A stretch of 6,987 bases of DNA from NCBI GenBank assembly GCA_002311635.1, contig DBZJ01000034.1:1-6987 (forward strand), read 5' to 3'. The position numbers were made by a program, and so were the translations under genes. The DNA is from Syntrophaceae bacterium UBA1163 (GTDB lineage: Bacteria > Desulfobacterota > BSN033 > UBA1163). This document shows, piece by piece, positions 1 through 4,964 of this stretch; position 1 is the first letter of the stretch, and every line of letters begins with the position of its first letter. The notes beneath the pieces were generated by a model. It was not told the origin of the DNA. It saw only the letters and a program-made list of their open reading frames with translations, and did not search any database.

Positions 1-1
1 A

Positions 2-121
2 CTACAATATAGCAAGCTGAAACTCCCATGCCGACCAGTCGGCACAAAGGACAATGAAACCTTAAGAGCGTGGATGCATAAGCTCGGGGTACTCGGGCCG
101 GAGACCAAGGAGTCAGATTAA
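2..121 (+). CDS. C-terminal tail of an unidentified protein, cut by the window edge
   Basis: An open frame enters from the left edge and gives 39 residues before a TAA, including RPVGTKDNETLRAWMHKLGV. The mix of basic, aromatic and hydrophobic residues and the clean stop suggest a real C-terminus rather than chance. The style weakly recalls the tails of DDE transposases, but no catalytic residue lies in this piece, so I do not assign that function. The nested inverted repeat just after the stop would suit an element end or a transcription stop, which is only a hint. The stop lies in a TTAA that also closes a small frame on the other strand. Confidence 0.5.
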   Translation, partial: LQYSKLKLPCRPVGTKDNETLRAWMHKLGVLGPETKESD

Positions 122-198
122 GCTGTCTTGCTTTCCTCAAAGTATCCCTCAATATATTGAGGTTCCACCAAATACTGAGGGTAAACAAATCGTTTCAT
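118..198 (-). CDS. Possible 26-residue small ORF, convergent with the upstream gene tail
   Basis: Reading leftwards from the ATG at 198-196, the frame gives MKRFVYPQYLVEPQYIEGYF and six more residues, then TAA. An AGAGGA stands two bases before the ATG and a GGAGAG lies further upstream. The peptide has an internal echo, PQYLVEPQYIE, and the DNA for that echo is what builds the nested inverted repeat at 135-180. The start YPQYLVEP loosely resembles the first residues of rhodanese-type sulfurtransferases (YPEYLV followed by a Trp-containing helix), so this could be a truncated remnant. The resemblance covers under ten residues. A non-coding inverted repeat is an equally good reading. Confidence 0.25.
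   Translation of the reverse strand: MKRFVYPQYLVEPQYIEGYFEESKTA
135..180. repeat. Nested inverted repeat (outer stem plus inner 16-bp perfect palindrome)
   Basis: The inner element CCTCAATATATTGAGG at 147-162 is a perfect palindrome. It is flanked by a second pair: CCTC..AGTAT (135-138 and 141-145, with AA bulged) matches ATACTGAGG at 172-180. Together they could fold into a two-level stem or cruciform just after the stop codon at 121. There is no T-run after it, so it is not a typical intrinsic terminator. It could be a transcription stop, an element end or a protein binding site. Confidence 0.5.
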
Positions 199-306
199 AA
201 TCCTCTACTATTCTCTCCTATTAATCTAACCTCCTGTTATTAAAAGATGGTCCCAAACCTCTGCTTTTCCCAGGTTGTTGGCAGCCCATTTGCAATTCCT
301 ATTTTT

Positions 307-444
307 ATGATCCTGGTCATCATACGAATGAAGGTCCTTTCCGAGAAGCGTATGGAGCTGTCACAGGCGATTGGTTCCCTGATCGGCTCCATACGGACGG
401 AGAAGGGATGCAGGCGTTGTGACTTTTGTCAGAGTTGCCTATAA
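307..444 (+). pseudogene. Truncated antibiotic-biosynthesis-monooxygenase (ABM) domain remnant
   Basis: From the ATG at 307 the frame gives MILVIIRMKVLSEKR, then a helix ending LIGSIRTEKGC, then RRCDFCQSCL and a stop after 45 residues. The first beta strand, the KxxELxxAIxxLIxxIRxEKGC helix and the start of the second strand match the opening half of small ABM/YgiN-type quinol monooxygenases, which usually run about 95-110 residues and continue with a DENxFxLIEEW segment. That second half is absent here and no frame after 444 restores it. No ribosome binding site precedes 307. An in-frame ATG at 247 adds 20 residues that do not look like the family. I read this as a 5' fragment left by a deletion, not a working enzyme. 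Confidence 0.5.
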
Positions 445-466
445 AGCAGGAAGGCTGAAATTTTTG

Positions 467-495
467 TTGACAAAGTTAGGGAAAATTGCTATTTT
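467..495 (+). promoter_or_regulatory. Sigma70-like promoter candidate
   Basis: TTGACA at 467-472 is a perfect -35 box, followed after exactly 17 bases by TATTTT at 490-495, a 4/6 match to the -10 box. A run would start near 502. No intact gene follows for about 400 bases, so it either serves 906-1184 through a long leader or is left over from a lost gene. Confidence 0.4.
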
Positions 496-671
496 GTTTG
501 TATAGAAACACTATGTATACATATCAAATGACGCTAGCAAACAATCACGGAAGATGATCTTGATGTGGAGTCAGAGGGATATCATCCAAATTTAGCCTGA
601 TGAGGTCGAGAGGTATGAAGCGGAGAGATTAAAGATTTGAGATGAGGAGAGATGAAGGGATGTGCCTTTGA

Positions 672-818
672 TGGGTCTGTTTTGAGAAATGGGTAGCTGA
701 AGGGGCGCGATGCACTATTTGTCATCAGGGAGTGGGTGGAACCCAGGAGGTGACTTTTCTTGCACAGGAGGAAAATTTAGGACGCTACGATTGTGGTGGT
801 GGGATGAGACTTCGATAA
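672..818 (+). pseudogene. Possible eroded gene tail with a CxxC motif and a YDCGGG motif
   Basis: A 48-codon frame opens after TGA 669-671 and closes at TAA 816-818. It has no ATG, GTG or TTG at a credible position. It encodes CTICHQ and, nearer the end, YDCGGG, so three cysteines are spaced as in a small metal-binding fold. Without a start, a ribosome binding site or a recognised family it is only a candidate remnant. Confidence 0.2.
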
Positions 819-905
819 GTCAAGAGGAGAAGAGACCTTATCTCTGAGTCCAAAAAAATTGGATTTATTCAAATGATTCCCAATTTTAAGGAGGTGTATT
901 ATTTC

Positions 906-1184
906 ATGTCAGGGTTTGAGGAATTGAAAAAGATCATATGCCCCCCAAAACCTAACAGGTCAATCTTAGGTCATATCCCACCAGGAGTTCGCTTAAGGTT
1001 GCGAGAAAATGCTTATAGACAATTGAAGGAGCGTGAGTGGATTTTTAACAGAACGGAAAATGATTTGATTTTCTTGATCCATGAAAGTGGGGCTTATGGT
1101 TTAGTTGTTGGAATTCAGGATGTTGATTGGAATGAATTCCAGCTGAATTCTGCCCCCAATACACCTTTTTTTATAAAAAAATAG
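906..1184 (+). CDS. Unrecognised small basic protein (92 aa)
   Basis: I chose the ATG at 906 because AAGGAGGTG at 888-896 is a near-perfect ribosome binding site about ten bases upstream. An in-frame ATG at 873 has none and would place that site inside the gene. The product starts MSGFEELKKIICPPKPNRS, has the segment HIPPGVRLRLRENAYRQLKE, then a likely two-strand section (WIFNRTENDLIFLIHES and YGLVVGIQDVDW) and a short basic tail. There is no signal peptide or membrane segment, so it should be cytoplasmic. I do not recognise the family. It is an isolated gene, with 73 bases before the SHOCT gene and decayed sequence upstream. Real coding is supported by the strong site and a plausible alpha/beta pattern. 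Confidence 0.6.
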   Translation: MSGFEELKKIICPPKPNRSILGHIPPGVRLRLRENAYRQLKEREWIFNRTENDLIFLIHESGAYGLVVGIQDVDWNEFQLNSAPNTPFFIKK

Positions 1185-1257
1185 GGTCTATCCCCCATTT
1201 TCGCTGCCAGAAGTATTAGGATAACCTAAAAAGAAAGAACTCGGATATGGACAAGGA

Positions 1258-1506
1258 ATGGGACCAGGGATGATGCGTTGGGGATATAACATGGGGTGGT
1301 TTGGGATGATCATCATGGGGATCTTCTGGATCGCCGTCATCGTGGGAATCATTTTCCTGATCAGGTGGCTCTTCGTTTCTACAGGGGTCAAGGGCCATGG
1401 AACTACCTCGGAAGACTCCCCTTCGGAAATCTTGAAGAGAAGGTATGTCCGAGGCGAAATCAATAAAGAAAAGTTTGAACAAAAGAAGAAGGATTTTGGA
1501 TATTGA
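1258..1506 (+). CDS. SHOCT-domain small membrane protein (82 aa)
   Basis: The product has a Gly/Met/Trp-rich start (MGPGMMRWGYNMGWFG), one hydrophobic membrane helix at about residues 16-39, a short linker, and at about 56-80 the SHOCT motif: EILKRRYVRGEINKEKFEQK, with the hallmark L-x-x-R-Y-x-x-G-E-I-x-x-x-x-F. SHOCT is a short C-terminal helix pair, probably for oligomer or partner contact; its exact role is not known. The start is uncertain. Only AAGGA touching the ATG is seen at 1258, while the ATGs at 1270 and 1273 have better spacing. The frame is open back to TAA 1222-1224 and also reads GYGQGMGP, typical of this family, but has no upstream start codon. It is probably co-transcribed with the NfeD-like gene 50 bases downstream. 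Confidence 0.8.
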   Translation: MGPGMMRWGYNMGWFGMIIMGIFWIAVIVGIIFLIRWLFVSTGVKGHGTTSEDSPSEILKRRYVRGEINKEKFEQKKKDFGY

Positions 1507-1556
1507 GGGGAACACAGGGGTTAGAGTATGTCCTGAAGTAGAGAAGGAATTCAGTC

Positions 1557-1918
1557 ATGTGTCACATTATCTTGACTATTCCCATCCTGGTTTTGGTCTT
1601 TTTTTTTTCTTGCCCTTCAGAGTGGCCCTGAGCATTTATCTCCCAGTTGCTGCAGCCAGCGGGTTTGTCTATTTTAAGATACTCAAAGCAATGAGTTCCA
1701 AGGCCCAAACCGGATTCGAGCAGATGGTCGGAGAAGAAGCGGTGGTCATAGAGGATCTTGATCCCGAAGGGAAGGTGGAGATCATGGATGAAATATGGAA
1801 AGCAAGGTCAAATGGGAAGAAATTCCCTAAAGGAAGGAAAGTGAAGGTCAGTGGAGTCCAGGGTTTGGTATTGATTGTGGAGGATCCGGAAGAAAAGCGG
1901 AATAGTGCCAAAGGGTAG
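1557..1918 (+). CDS. NfeD-like short membrane protein, interrupted by a frameshift at a run of ten T
   Basis: The 3' part encodes an NfeD C-terminal OB-fold: TGFEQMVGEEAVVIEDLDPEG, later EIWKARS, FPKGRKVKV and VQGLVLIVED. NfeD proteins sit in or at the membrane with stomatin-like partners. The expected start is ATG 1557, with AAGGAA at 1544-1549, but that frame reads MCHIILTIPILVLVFFF and then stops at 1629-1631 after 24 codons. The body LPFRVALSIYL lies in the frame one base back. The frames join within T10 at 1599-1608. One extra T, or a -1 slip, gives a continuous 120-residue protein with two hydrophobic segments (about 4-19 and 23-43) and the OB-fold (about 51-109), the usual size for a short NfeD. 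The long body frame also runs upstream to ATG 1445, but that would bury the SHOCT end and yields polar, non-family sequence. Whether this is slippage, phase variation, a mutation or a base-call error cannot be told here. Confidence 0.7.
1599..1608 (+). other. T10 homopolymer at the NfeD frame switch
   Basis: Ten consecutive T between C1598 and C1609 separate the frame of the good start (1557) from the frame of the NfeD body. Runs of nine or more T are known sites of RNA polymerase slippage and of replication-driven length change, and also of sequencing indels. Confidence 0.75.
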
Positions 1919-1942
1919 AACAAGCAAGGGAGATGAAAGGTT

Positions 1943-2449
1943 ATGGGTATCGATTTAGTTTGTGGAATGATTGTGGATGAGAAAGCGCCACCTGCAAAGA
2001 CATCCCACCAAGGGACCGACTACTATTTCTGTGCTGTTTATTGCAAAGAAGCATTTGAAAAAGAGCCTCAGAGATTCATCGAAGGAGTCAAGAAATGGGG
2101 AGAAGCTGTTGATCCGGTTTGTGGAATGAATATCGAGATCCCCCATGCTGCCGCGATGAGCGTCTATCAAGGGCAATTCGTCTACTTCTGCAATGTCTCC
2201 TGTAAGGAGAAATTCGATGTCTCACCCGAAAAACTCTTGAGAAGGGAGAAGGAGGTGATCGGAAGGGCTATCGATCCGGTCTGTAAGATGGAAGTGGATG
2301 CGAAGAAGGCATCGGCCAAGTTACGGCATATGGGGAACACCTATTATTTCTTTGCTCCAGCGTGCAAAAGAGCGTTTGATGAAGACCCCGCCAAGTACAC
2401 CGGGACCGGAAGGTATGAAATGGCCGGACATGACAGTCACAAAATGTAG
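1943..2449 (+). CDS. Triple YHS-domain protein, candidate metal-binding protein (168 aa)
   Basis: Three YHS units follow one another at about residues 4-46, 56-99 and 110-152, spaced 53-54 residues. Each opens with (D)xVCxM and ends with YYF/VYF-C-x3-C and a short helix. Cysteines are C7/C30/C34 in unit 1 and C60/C83/C87 in unit 2. Unit 3 has C114 and C141, but the middle position is Phe137, so its triad is broken. YHS units are TRASH-like metal-binding modules, found alone or at the front of copper and heavy-metal P-type ATPases. Here there is no ATPase, membrane helix or signal peptide, so a cytoplasmic metal carrier or sensor is the likely role. The tail EMAGHDSHKM is His/Met-rich and might add metal ligands. 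The start at 1943 is supported by AAGGGAG at 1926-1932. The gap from the NfeD-like gene is 24 bases, so they are probably one operon. Confidence 0.85.
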   Translation: MGIDLVCGMIVDEKAPPAKTSHQGTDYYFCAVYCKEAFEKEPQRFIEGVKKWGEAVDPVCGMNIEIPHAAAMSVYQGQFVYFCNVSCKEKFDVSPEKLLRREKEVIGRAIDPVCKMEVDAKKASAKLRHMGNTYYFFAPACKRAFDEDPAKYTGTGRYEMAGHDSHKM

Positions 2450-2479
2450 CTTGGGTCTATTACTTGCGGCTCTGGGGAA

Positions 2480-2502
2480 GGAATAGCAACCTTGCTCGTT
2501 CC
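2480..2502 (+). terminator. Weak hairpin after the YHS gene
   Basis: GGAA-t-AGCA and TGCT-cg-TTCC pair around an ACCT loop, about 30 bases after the YHS stop. An internal mismatch and the lack of a following T-run make it a poor intrinsic terminator. A second small stem, CCTCA/TGAGG (2501-2515), overlaps its right side and could be an alternative fold. Confidence 0.25.
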
Positions 2503-2606
2503 TCAATTGATGAGGCTCTGGGAACTCAATCAGCCCCGGTATATGGAGGGAGAAGAGACAAAAAGTTCTTCATGCTGACATTCGATGTGGGATTAGGCGG
2601 ATAAAA

Positions 2607-2635
2607 TTGTAAGTCAGAGTTGTAGTTGGTCTAAT
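2607..2635 (+). promoter_or_regulatory. Sigma70-like promoter for the exported PRC-barrel gene
   Basis: TTGTAA at 2607-2612 (4/6 match to the -35 box) and TCTAAT at 2630-2635 (5/6 match to the -10 box) are exactly 17 bases apart. Transcription would begin near 2642, giving a leader of about 29 bases that includes the AAGGAGGAA site at 2651-2659. This makes the gene at 2671 a separate transcription unit from the YHS gene. Confidence 0.5.
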
Positions 2636-2670
2636 AAGAAGAAAACCAAAAAGGAGGAATACAATACACA

Positions 2671-3591
2671 ATGAAAAAGCATCTGATAATCATTCTTCTG
2701 GCTATTGTCGGTCTATTTCTTGGGATGAATGGCTTTGCTCAAGAGAAAAAAGGGCCGGAGATAAGAAAGACAGGTAGCAAAACGGCAGAAGGTGAGCGAA
2801 TGAATGCCTTTATGGTGGACAAAATCATAGGCTCCAAGGTGATTAATCTGAAGGGCGAGACTTTAGGAAAGATTGAAGATTTAGTCGTCGATATCGATAC
2901 GGGAGAAATTGTGTACGCTGTCCTTGATTGCGGTGGTTTTTTGGGCATCGGTAGTAAGCTCTTTCCCGTCCCTTGGAAATCCCTTGCAGCGCTTCCATCA
3001 GAGGGCATATTCTTCCTCAATCAATCCAAAGAACAAATGGAAAAGGCACCTGCTTTTGAGAAGAACAATTTGCCAAACATGGGGGATATGCATTGGGGGG
3101 AGGGCATTTTCAAGCTTTATGGCGTCCCCGGGGATGAACAACAGGGACCCATGGACTACGGTTGGGATTCTCCCGATTATCGTTATCCAGGTTATAGTTA
3201 CCGTTACGGTTACGGGGGACGTCCTGGTGCAGGGAGAGAAGACCCTTACAAAAAAATCTTTGACTCTAAAACAATTAAAACCATCTCAGGGCAAGTAATA
3301 AAAGTAGACCAATTTCCCGAACCTGGACTCGGCATGGAAATGCGATTGACTGTCCTTATTGACAAGAAAGAGATACTGCCGGTTTACCTGGGTCCTACCT
3401 TCTACATTGAAGGTCCTGGCCAGACAAAACATTTTAAATTAGGCGATCAGGTCACCGTGAGCGGCTCACAGGCCACACGTGGTGGTGAGCCTATCATGAT
3501 TGCCACGACCGTGAAGCGAGGAAATGAAGTCTTGCGATTGAGAGACAAGGATGGGAATCCAGAATGGATTGGATGGAAAAAAAACGAGTGA
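2671..3591 (+). CDS. Exported PRC-barrel protein with Tyr/Gly-rich linker and C-terminal beta domain (306 aa)
   Basis: A Sec signal peptide covers residues 1-23 (KKH, a hydrophobic stretch, then NGFA before QE), so the mature protein is probably periplasmic. Residues about 46-120 form a PRC-barrel: DKIIGSKVINLKGETLGKIE, DLVVDIDTGEIVYAVLD, and FPVPWKSL. A segment with NLPNMGDMHWGEGIF (133-147) follows, as in other exported PRC proteins. Residues 163-183 are a low-complexity linker of Tyr, Gly, Arg and Pro. From about 201 a small beta domain opens with TISGQVIKVDQF and includes GDQVTVSGS, resembling an OB-like fold, and the protein ends EWIGWKK. PRC barrels often bind partner proteins or ligands, but the role of this combination is unknown. 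The ATG at 2671 is set by the signal peptide; the ribosome binding site is about 11-12 bases away, slightly long. It has its own promoter. Confidence 0.85.
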   Translation: MKKHLIIILLAIVGLFLGMNGFAQEKKGPEIRKTGSKTAEGERMNAFMVDKIIGSKVINLKGETLGKIEDLVVDIDTGEIVYAVLDCGGFLGIGSKLFPVPWKSLAALPSEGIFFLNQSKEQMEKAPAFEKNNLPNMGDMHWGEGIFKLYGVPGDEQQGPMDYGWDSPDYRYPGYSYRYGYGGRPGAGREDPYKKIFDSKTIKTISGQVIKVDQFPEPGLGMEMRLTVLIDKKEILPVYLGPTFYIEGPGQTKHFKLGDQVTVSGSQATRGGEPIMIATTVKRGNEVLRLRDKDGNPEWIGWKKNE

Positions 3592-3667
3592 TTAATCGTA
3601 ACAAAGTCCGACCATTTCGAACACGCTGTAGTTTGGTCCGAACATAAATTTGAAACAGGGGAAGCTA

Positions 3668-3807
3668 ATGTTATTAAAGACATGCAGTAGCCGGTAAATT
3701 AATAGAAGGCAAGAAATGGACCGCAGAAGAGGTTAGCAAAGGGGATCAAGGACATAGGAAATGAGATTTCAAAGCTCGGCCAAAAGACTGGACCTAAGAA
3801 TAAGTAG
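3668..3807 (+). pseudogene. Decayed small gene, about 45 codons with two apparent +1 shifts
   Basis: The ATG at 3668 follows AGGGGAAGCT and reads MLLK. One frame over, the sequence reads HAVAGKLIEGKKWTAEEVSK. After a GGGG at 3741-3744 the next frame reads GIKDIGNEISKLGQKTGPKN and a Lys, then TAG 3805-3807. Removing one base near 3680 and one G from 3741-3744 gives a single Lys-rich, helix-prone peptide of about 45 residues. The W-T-x-x-x-V-x-K-G-x-K-x-I-G-x-x-I pattern is periodic and looks like an amphipathic helix. I do not know its family. The second shift is well supported by the smooth join; the first is more tentative. Confidence 0.4.
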
Positions 3808-3985
3808 TCTAAATCATACTTGATATCTTAAGGAGATCGGGCAGGAGCTAAAATTGTTTTAATAGGCAGAAAGTACGGTTTTAGACATGATACCCATTAA
3901 GGATACCGTTCCATGCATAGGATTTCCGTCCATCACATGGATACTTATCATTCTAAGGGTCTACCATTAAAGAAGGAGGTTCACT
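3808..3985 (+). promoter_or_regulatory. Leader region of the YflT-like gene, with weak promoter and repeat signals
   Basis: No gene is seen in this stretch. The best -10 candidate is TATCAT at 3946-3951 (5/6), with only a poor -35 (TTCCGT) 16 bases upstream. GATACC occurs twice, 13 bases apart, at about 3889-3907. TCCATG near 3910 can pair with CATGGA near 3936. These could be regulator binding sites but none matches a motif I can name. AAGGAGGT at 3973-3980 is an ideal ribosome binding site for the ATG at 3986. Confidence 0.3.
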
Positions 3986-4501
3986 ATGTCAGAGAAAAAT
4001 TCGGTTGTAGCTATTTTCAACATCCACACCGAGGCTGAGGCTGCTGTCAAAGAACTCCAGAAAGCAGGGTTTGATATGAAGAAGTTATCCATTGTAGGCA
4101 AGGACTATCATTCGGAAGAACATGTGGTGGGCTATTACAATACGGGTGACCGTGTTAAATATTGGGGCAAGTTGGGGGCATTCTGGGGTGGAATATGGGG
4201 GTTTCTTTTCGGTTCCGCGCTGTTTTTCATTCCCGGGATTGGTCCCATCGTTGTGGGCGGTCCGCTGGTGGCGTGGATCATTGGCGCTCTTGAAGGGGCC
4301 GTTGTTATAGGTGGATTGAGTGCTATTGGAGCAGCGCTATACAGCATGGGCATTCCAAAAGGCAGCGTCCTCAAATATGAGACTTCTCTTAAGTCGAATA
4401 ACTTCCTGCTGGTGGCGCACGGAACAAGGGAAGAGGTGGAAAAGGCAAAAACAATTTTGGATACGACTAGGGCAACTGAGATAACGATTCATCACGCTTA
4501 A
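3986..4501 (+). CDS. YflT/DUF1269-like glycine-rich membrane protein (171 aa)
   Basis: Residues 6-40 (VVAIFNIHTEAEAAVKELQK then LSIVGKD) form the beta-alpha-beta unit seen at the start of heat-induced stress protein YflT and DUF1269-like proteins. Residues about 60-118 are two hydrophobic stretches full of Gly (WGKLGAFWGGIWGFLFGS; IPGIGPIVVGGPL; GALEGAVVIGGLSAIGAALY), a glycine-zipper hairpin likely to enter the membrane. Residues 123-171 return to an alpha/beta unit (GIPKGSVLKYE, NFLLVAHGTREEVEKAK, ITIHHA). The family is linked to general stress in Bacillus by name; its molecular function is not known. The start is certain, with AAGGAGGT five bases upstream. It stands between two PRC-barrel genes, which suggests a shared stress or envelope role. 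Confidence 0.8.
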   Translation: MSEKNSVVAIFNIHTEAEAAVKELQKAGFDMKKLSIVGKDYHSEEHVVGYYNTGDRVKYWGKLGAFWGGIWGFLFGSALFFIPGIGPIVVGGPLVAWIIGALEGAVVIGGLSAIGAALYSMGIPKGSVLKYETSLKSNNFLLVAHGTREEVEKAKTILDTTRATEITIHHA

Positions 4502-4674
4502 GAATAAAGGGTATTAGGCCACTCAAAAGGGAATGGTTGCGGTATGCCGGGTTCTGCTGTTTTCAATTAGGATCATCTCCCAATGAGTTGATCGGCATCC
4601 GCGCCACGATCCCGGAATTTGATGCAGGAAAGAGTCCCTAAGACCCTTGAACCGGGAAAAGGAGGGAAGAGAAA

Positions 4675-4941
4675 ATGCAATACAGTGTAAAAGATCTGGA
4701 AGGCTATGCCATCGGCGCAACGGATGGTGACATTGGAAAGCTGGATGATTTCTATTTCGACGACGAATCCTGGACCATCCGATATCTGGTGGCCGACACC
4801 GGTAATTGGCTTCTGAGCCGAAAGGTGCTTATTTCGCCTTTTGCGCTCGGCAAGGCGGATTTACCAAGGGAGCGACTCAATGATCGAGTAATGGCAAACC
4901 TTTCACATACCAACCTCCGATTTCCAGTAATGTCCGACTAA
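4675..4941 (+). CDS. Short cytoplasmic PRC-barrel protein (88 aa)
   Basis: The sequence VKDLEGYAIGATDGDIGKLD, FYFDDESWTIRYLVADTG, WLLSRKVLISPFAL covers a full single PRC barrel in residues 3-58. This subtype often continues for another 50-200 residues, sometimes with a second barrel, after a D-x-x-PVS stretch. Here the protein ends at HTNLRFPVMSD, roughly where that continuation would begin, so a C-terminal loss is possible. The ATG at 4675 has AAAAGGAGGG at 4657-4666 at good spacing. There is no signal peptide, unlike the PRC protein at 2671. It lies 173 bases after the YflT-like gene; that gap shows no clear promoter or terminator, so co-transcription is possible. Its exact function is unknown. 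Confidence 0.8.
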   Translation: MQYSVKDLEGYAIGATDGDIGKLDDFYFDDESWTIRYLVADTGNWLLSRKVLISPFALGKADLPRERLNDRVMANLSHTNLRFPVMSD

Positions 4942-4964
4942 TTCCATCAGGGGATTTTAAGGTT

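Larger units (their letters stand above)
445..905. other. Stretch without an intact gene; faint degraded coding traces
   Basis: Apart from the promoter-like pair at 467-495 I see no complete gene. Short coding-like pieces appear in changing frames. Near 545-599 a frame reads DDLDVESEGYHPNLA then stops. At about 598-640 the next frame reads PDEVERYEAERLKI then stops. At 672-818 another reads GARCTICHQGVGGTQEVTFL and ends at TAA 816-818 without any start codon. The middle is purine-rich with repeated GAGAGAT/GATGAGG units. This is best read as an eroded gene or genes. Confidence 0.3.

Noticed and set aside
1188..1515. Two - strand open frames across the SHOCT gene
   Set aside because: Both are antisense to a recognisable SHOCT protein and show Pro/Asp/His-rich chance composition, with no family features.
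1445..1556. Using ATG 1445 as the start of the NfeD-like gene
   Set aside because: It lies inside the SHOCT coding region, encodes polar non-family sequence and lacks a ribosome binding site. ATG 1557 has a good site and a family-like membrane N-terminus.
2298..2486. + strand frame overlapping the third YHS unit
   Set aside because: It is out of frame with clear YHS motifs and lacks its own ribosome binding site.
2909..3298. 129-codon + strand frame inside the exported PRC gene
   Set aside because: It is a shadow of a strongly supported gene. Its repeated VTVTVTG part simply mirrors the Tyr/Gly linker in another frame.
4560..4640. Coding-like piece reading ELIGIRATIPEFDAGKSP before the short PRC gene
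   Set aside because: It is under 40 codons with no start and no ribosome binding site, and ends just before the PRC leader. It may be a trace of a lost gene, but there is too little to call.
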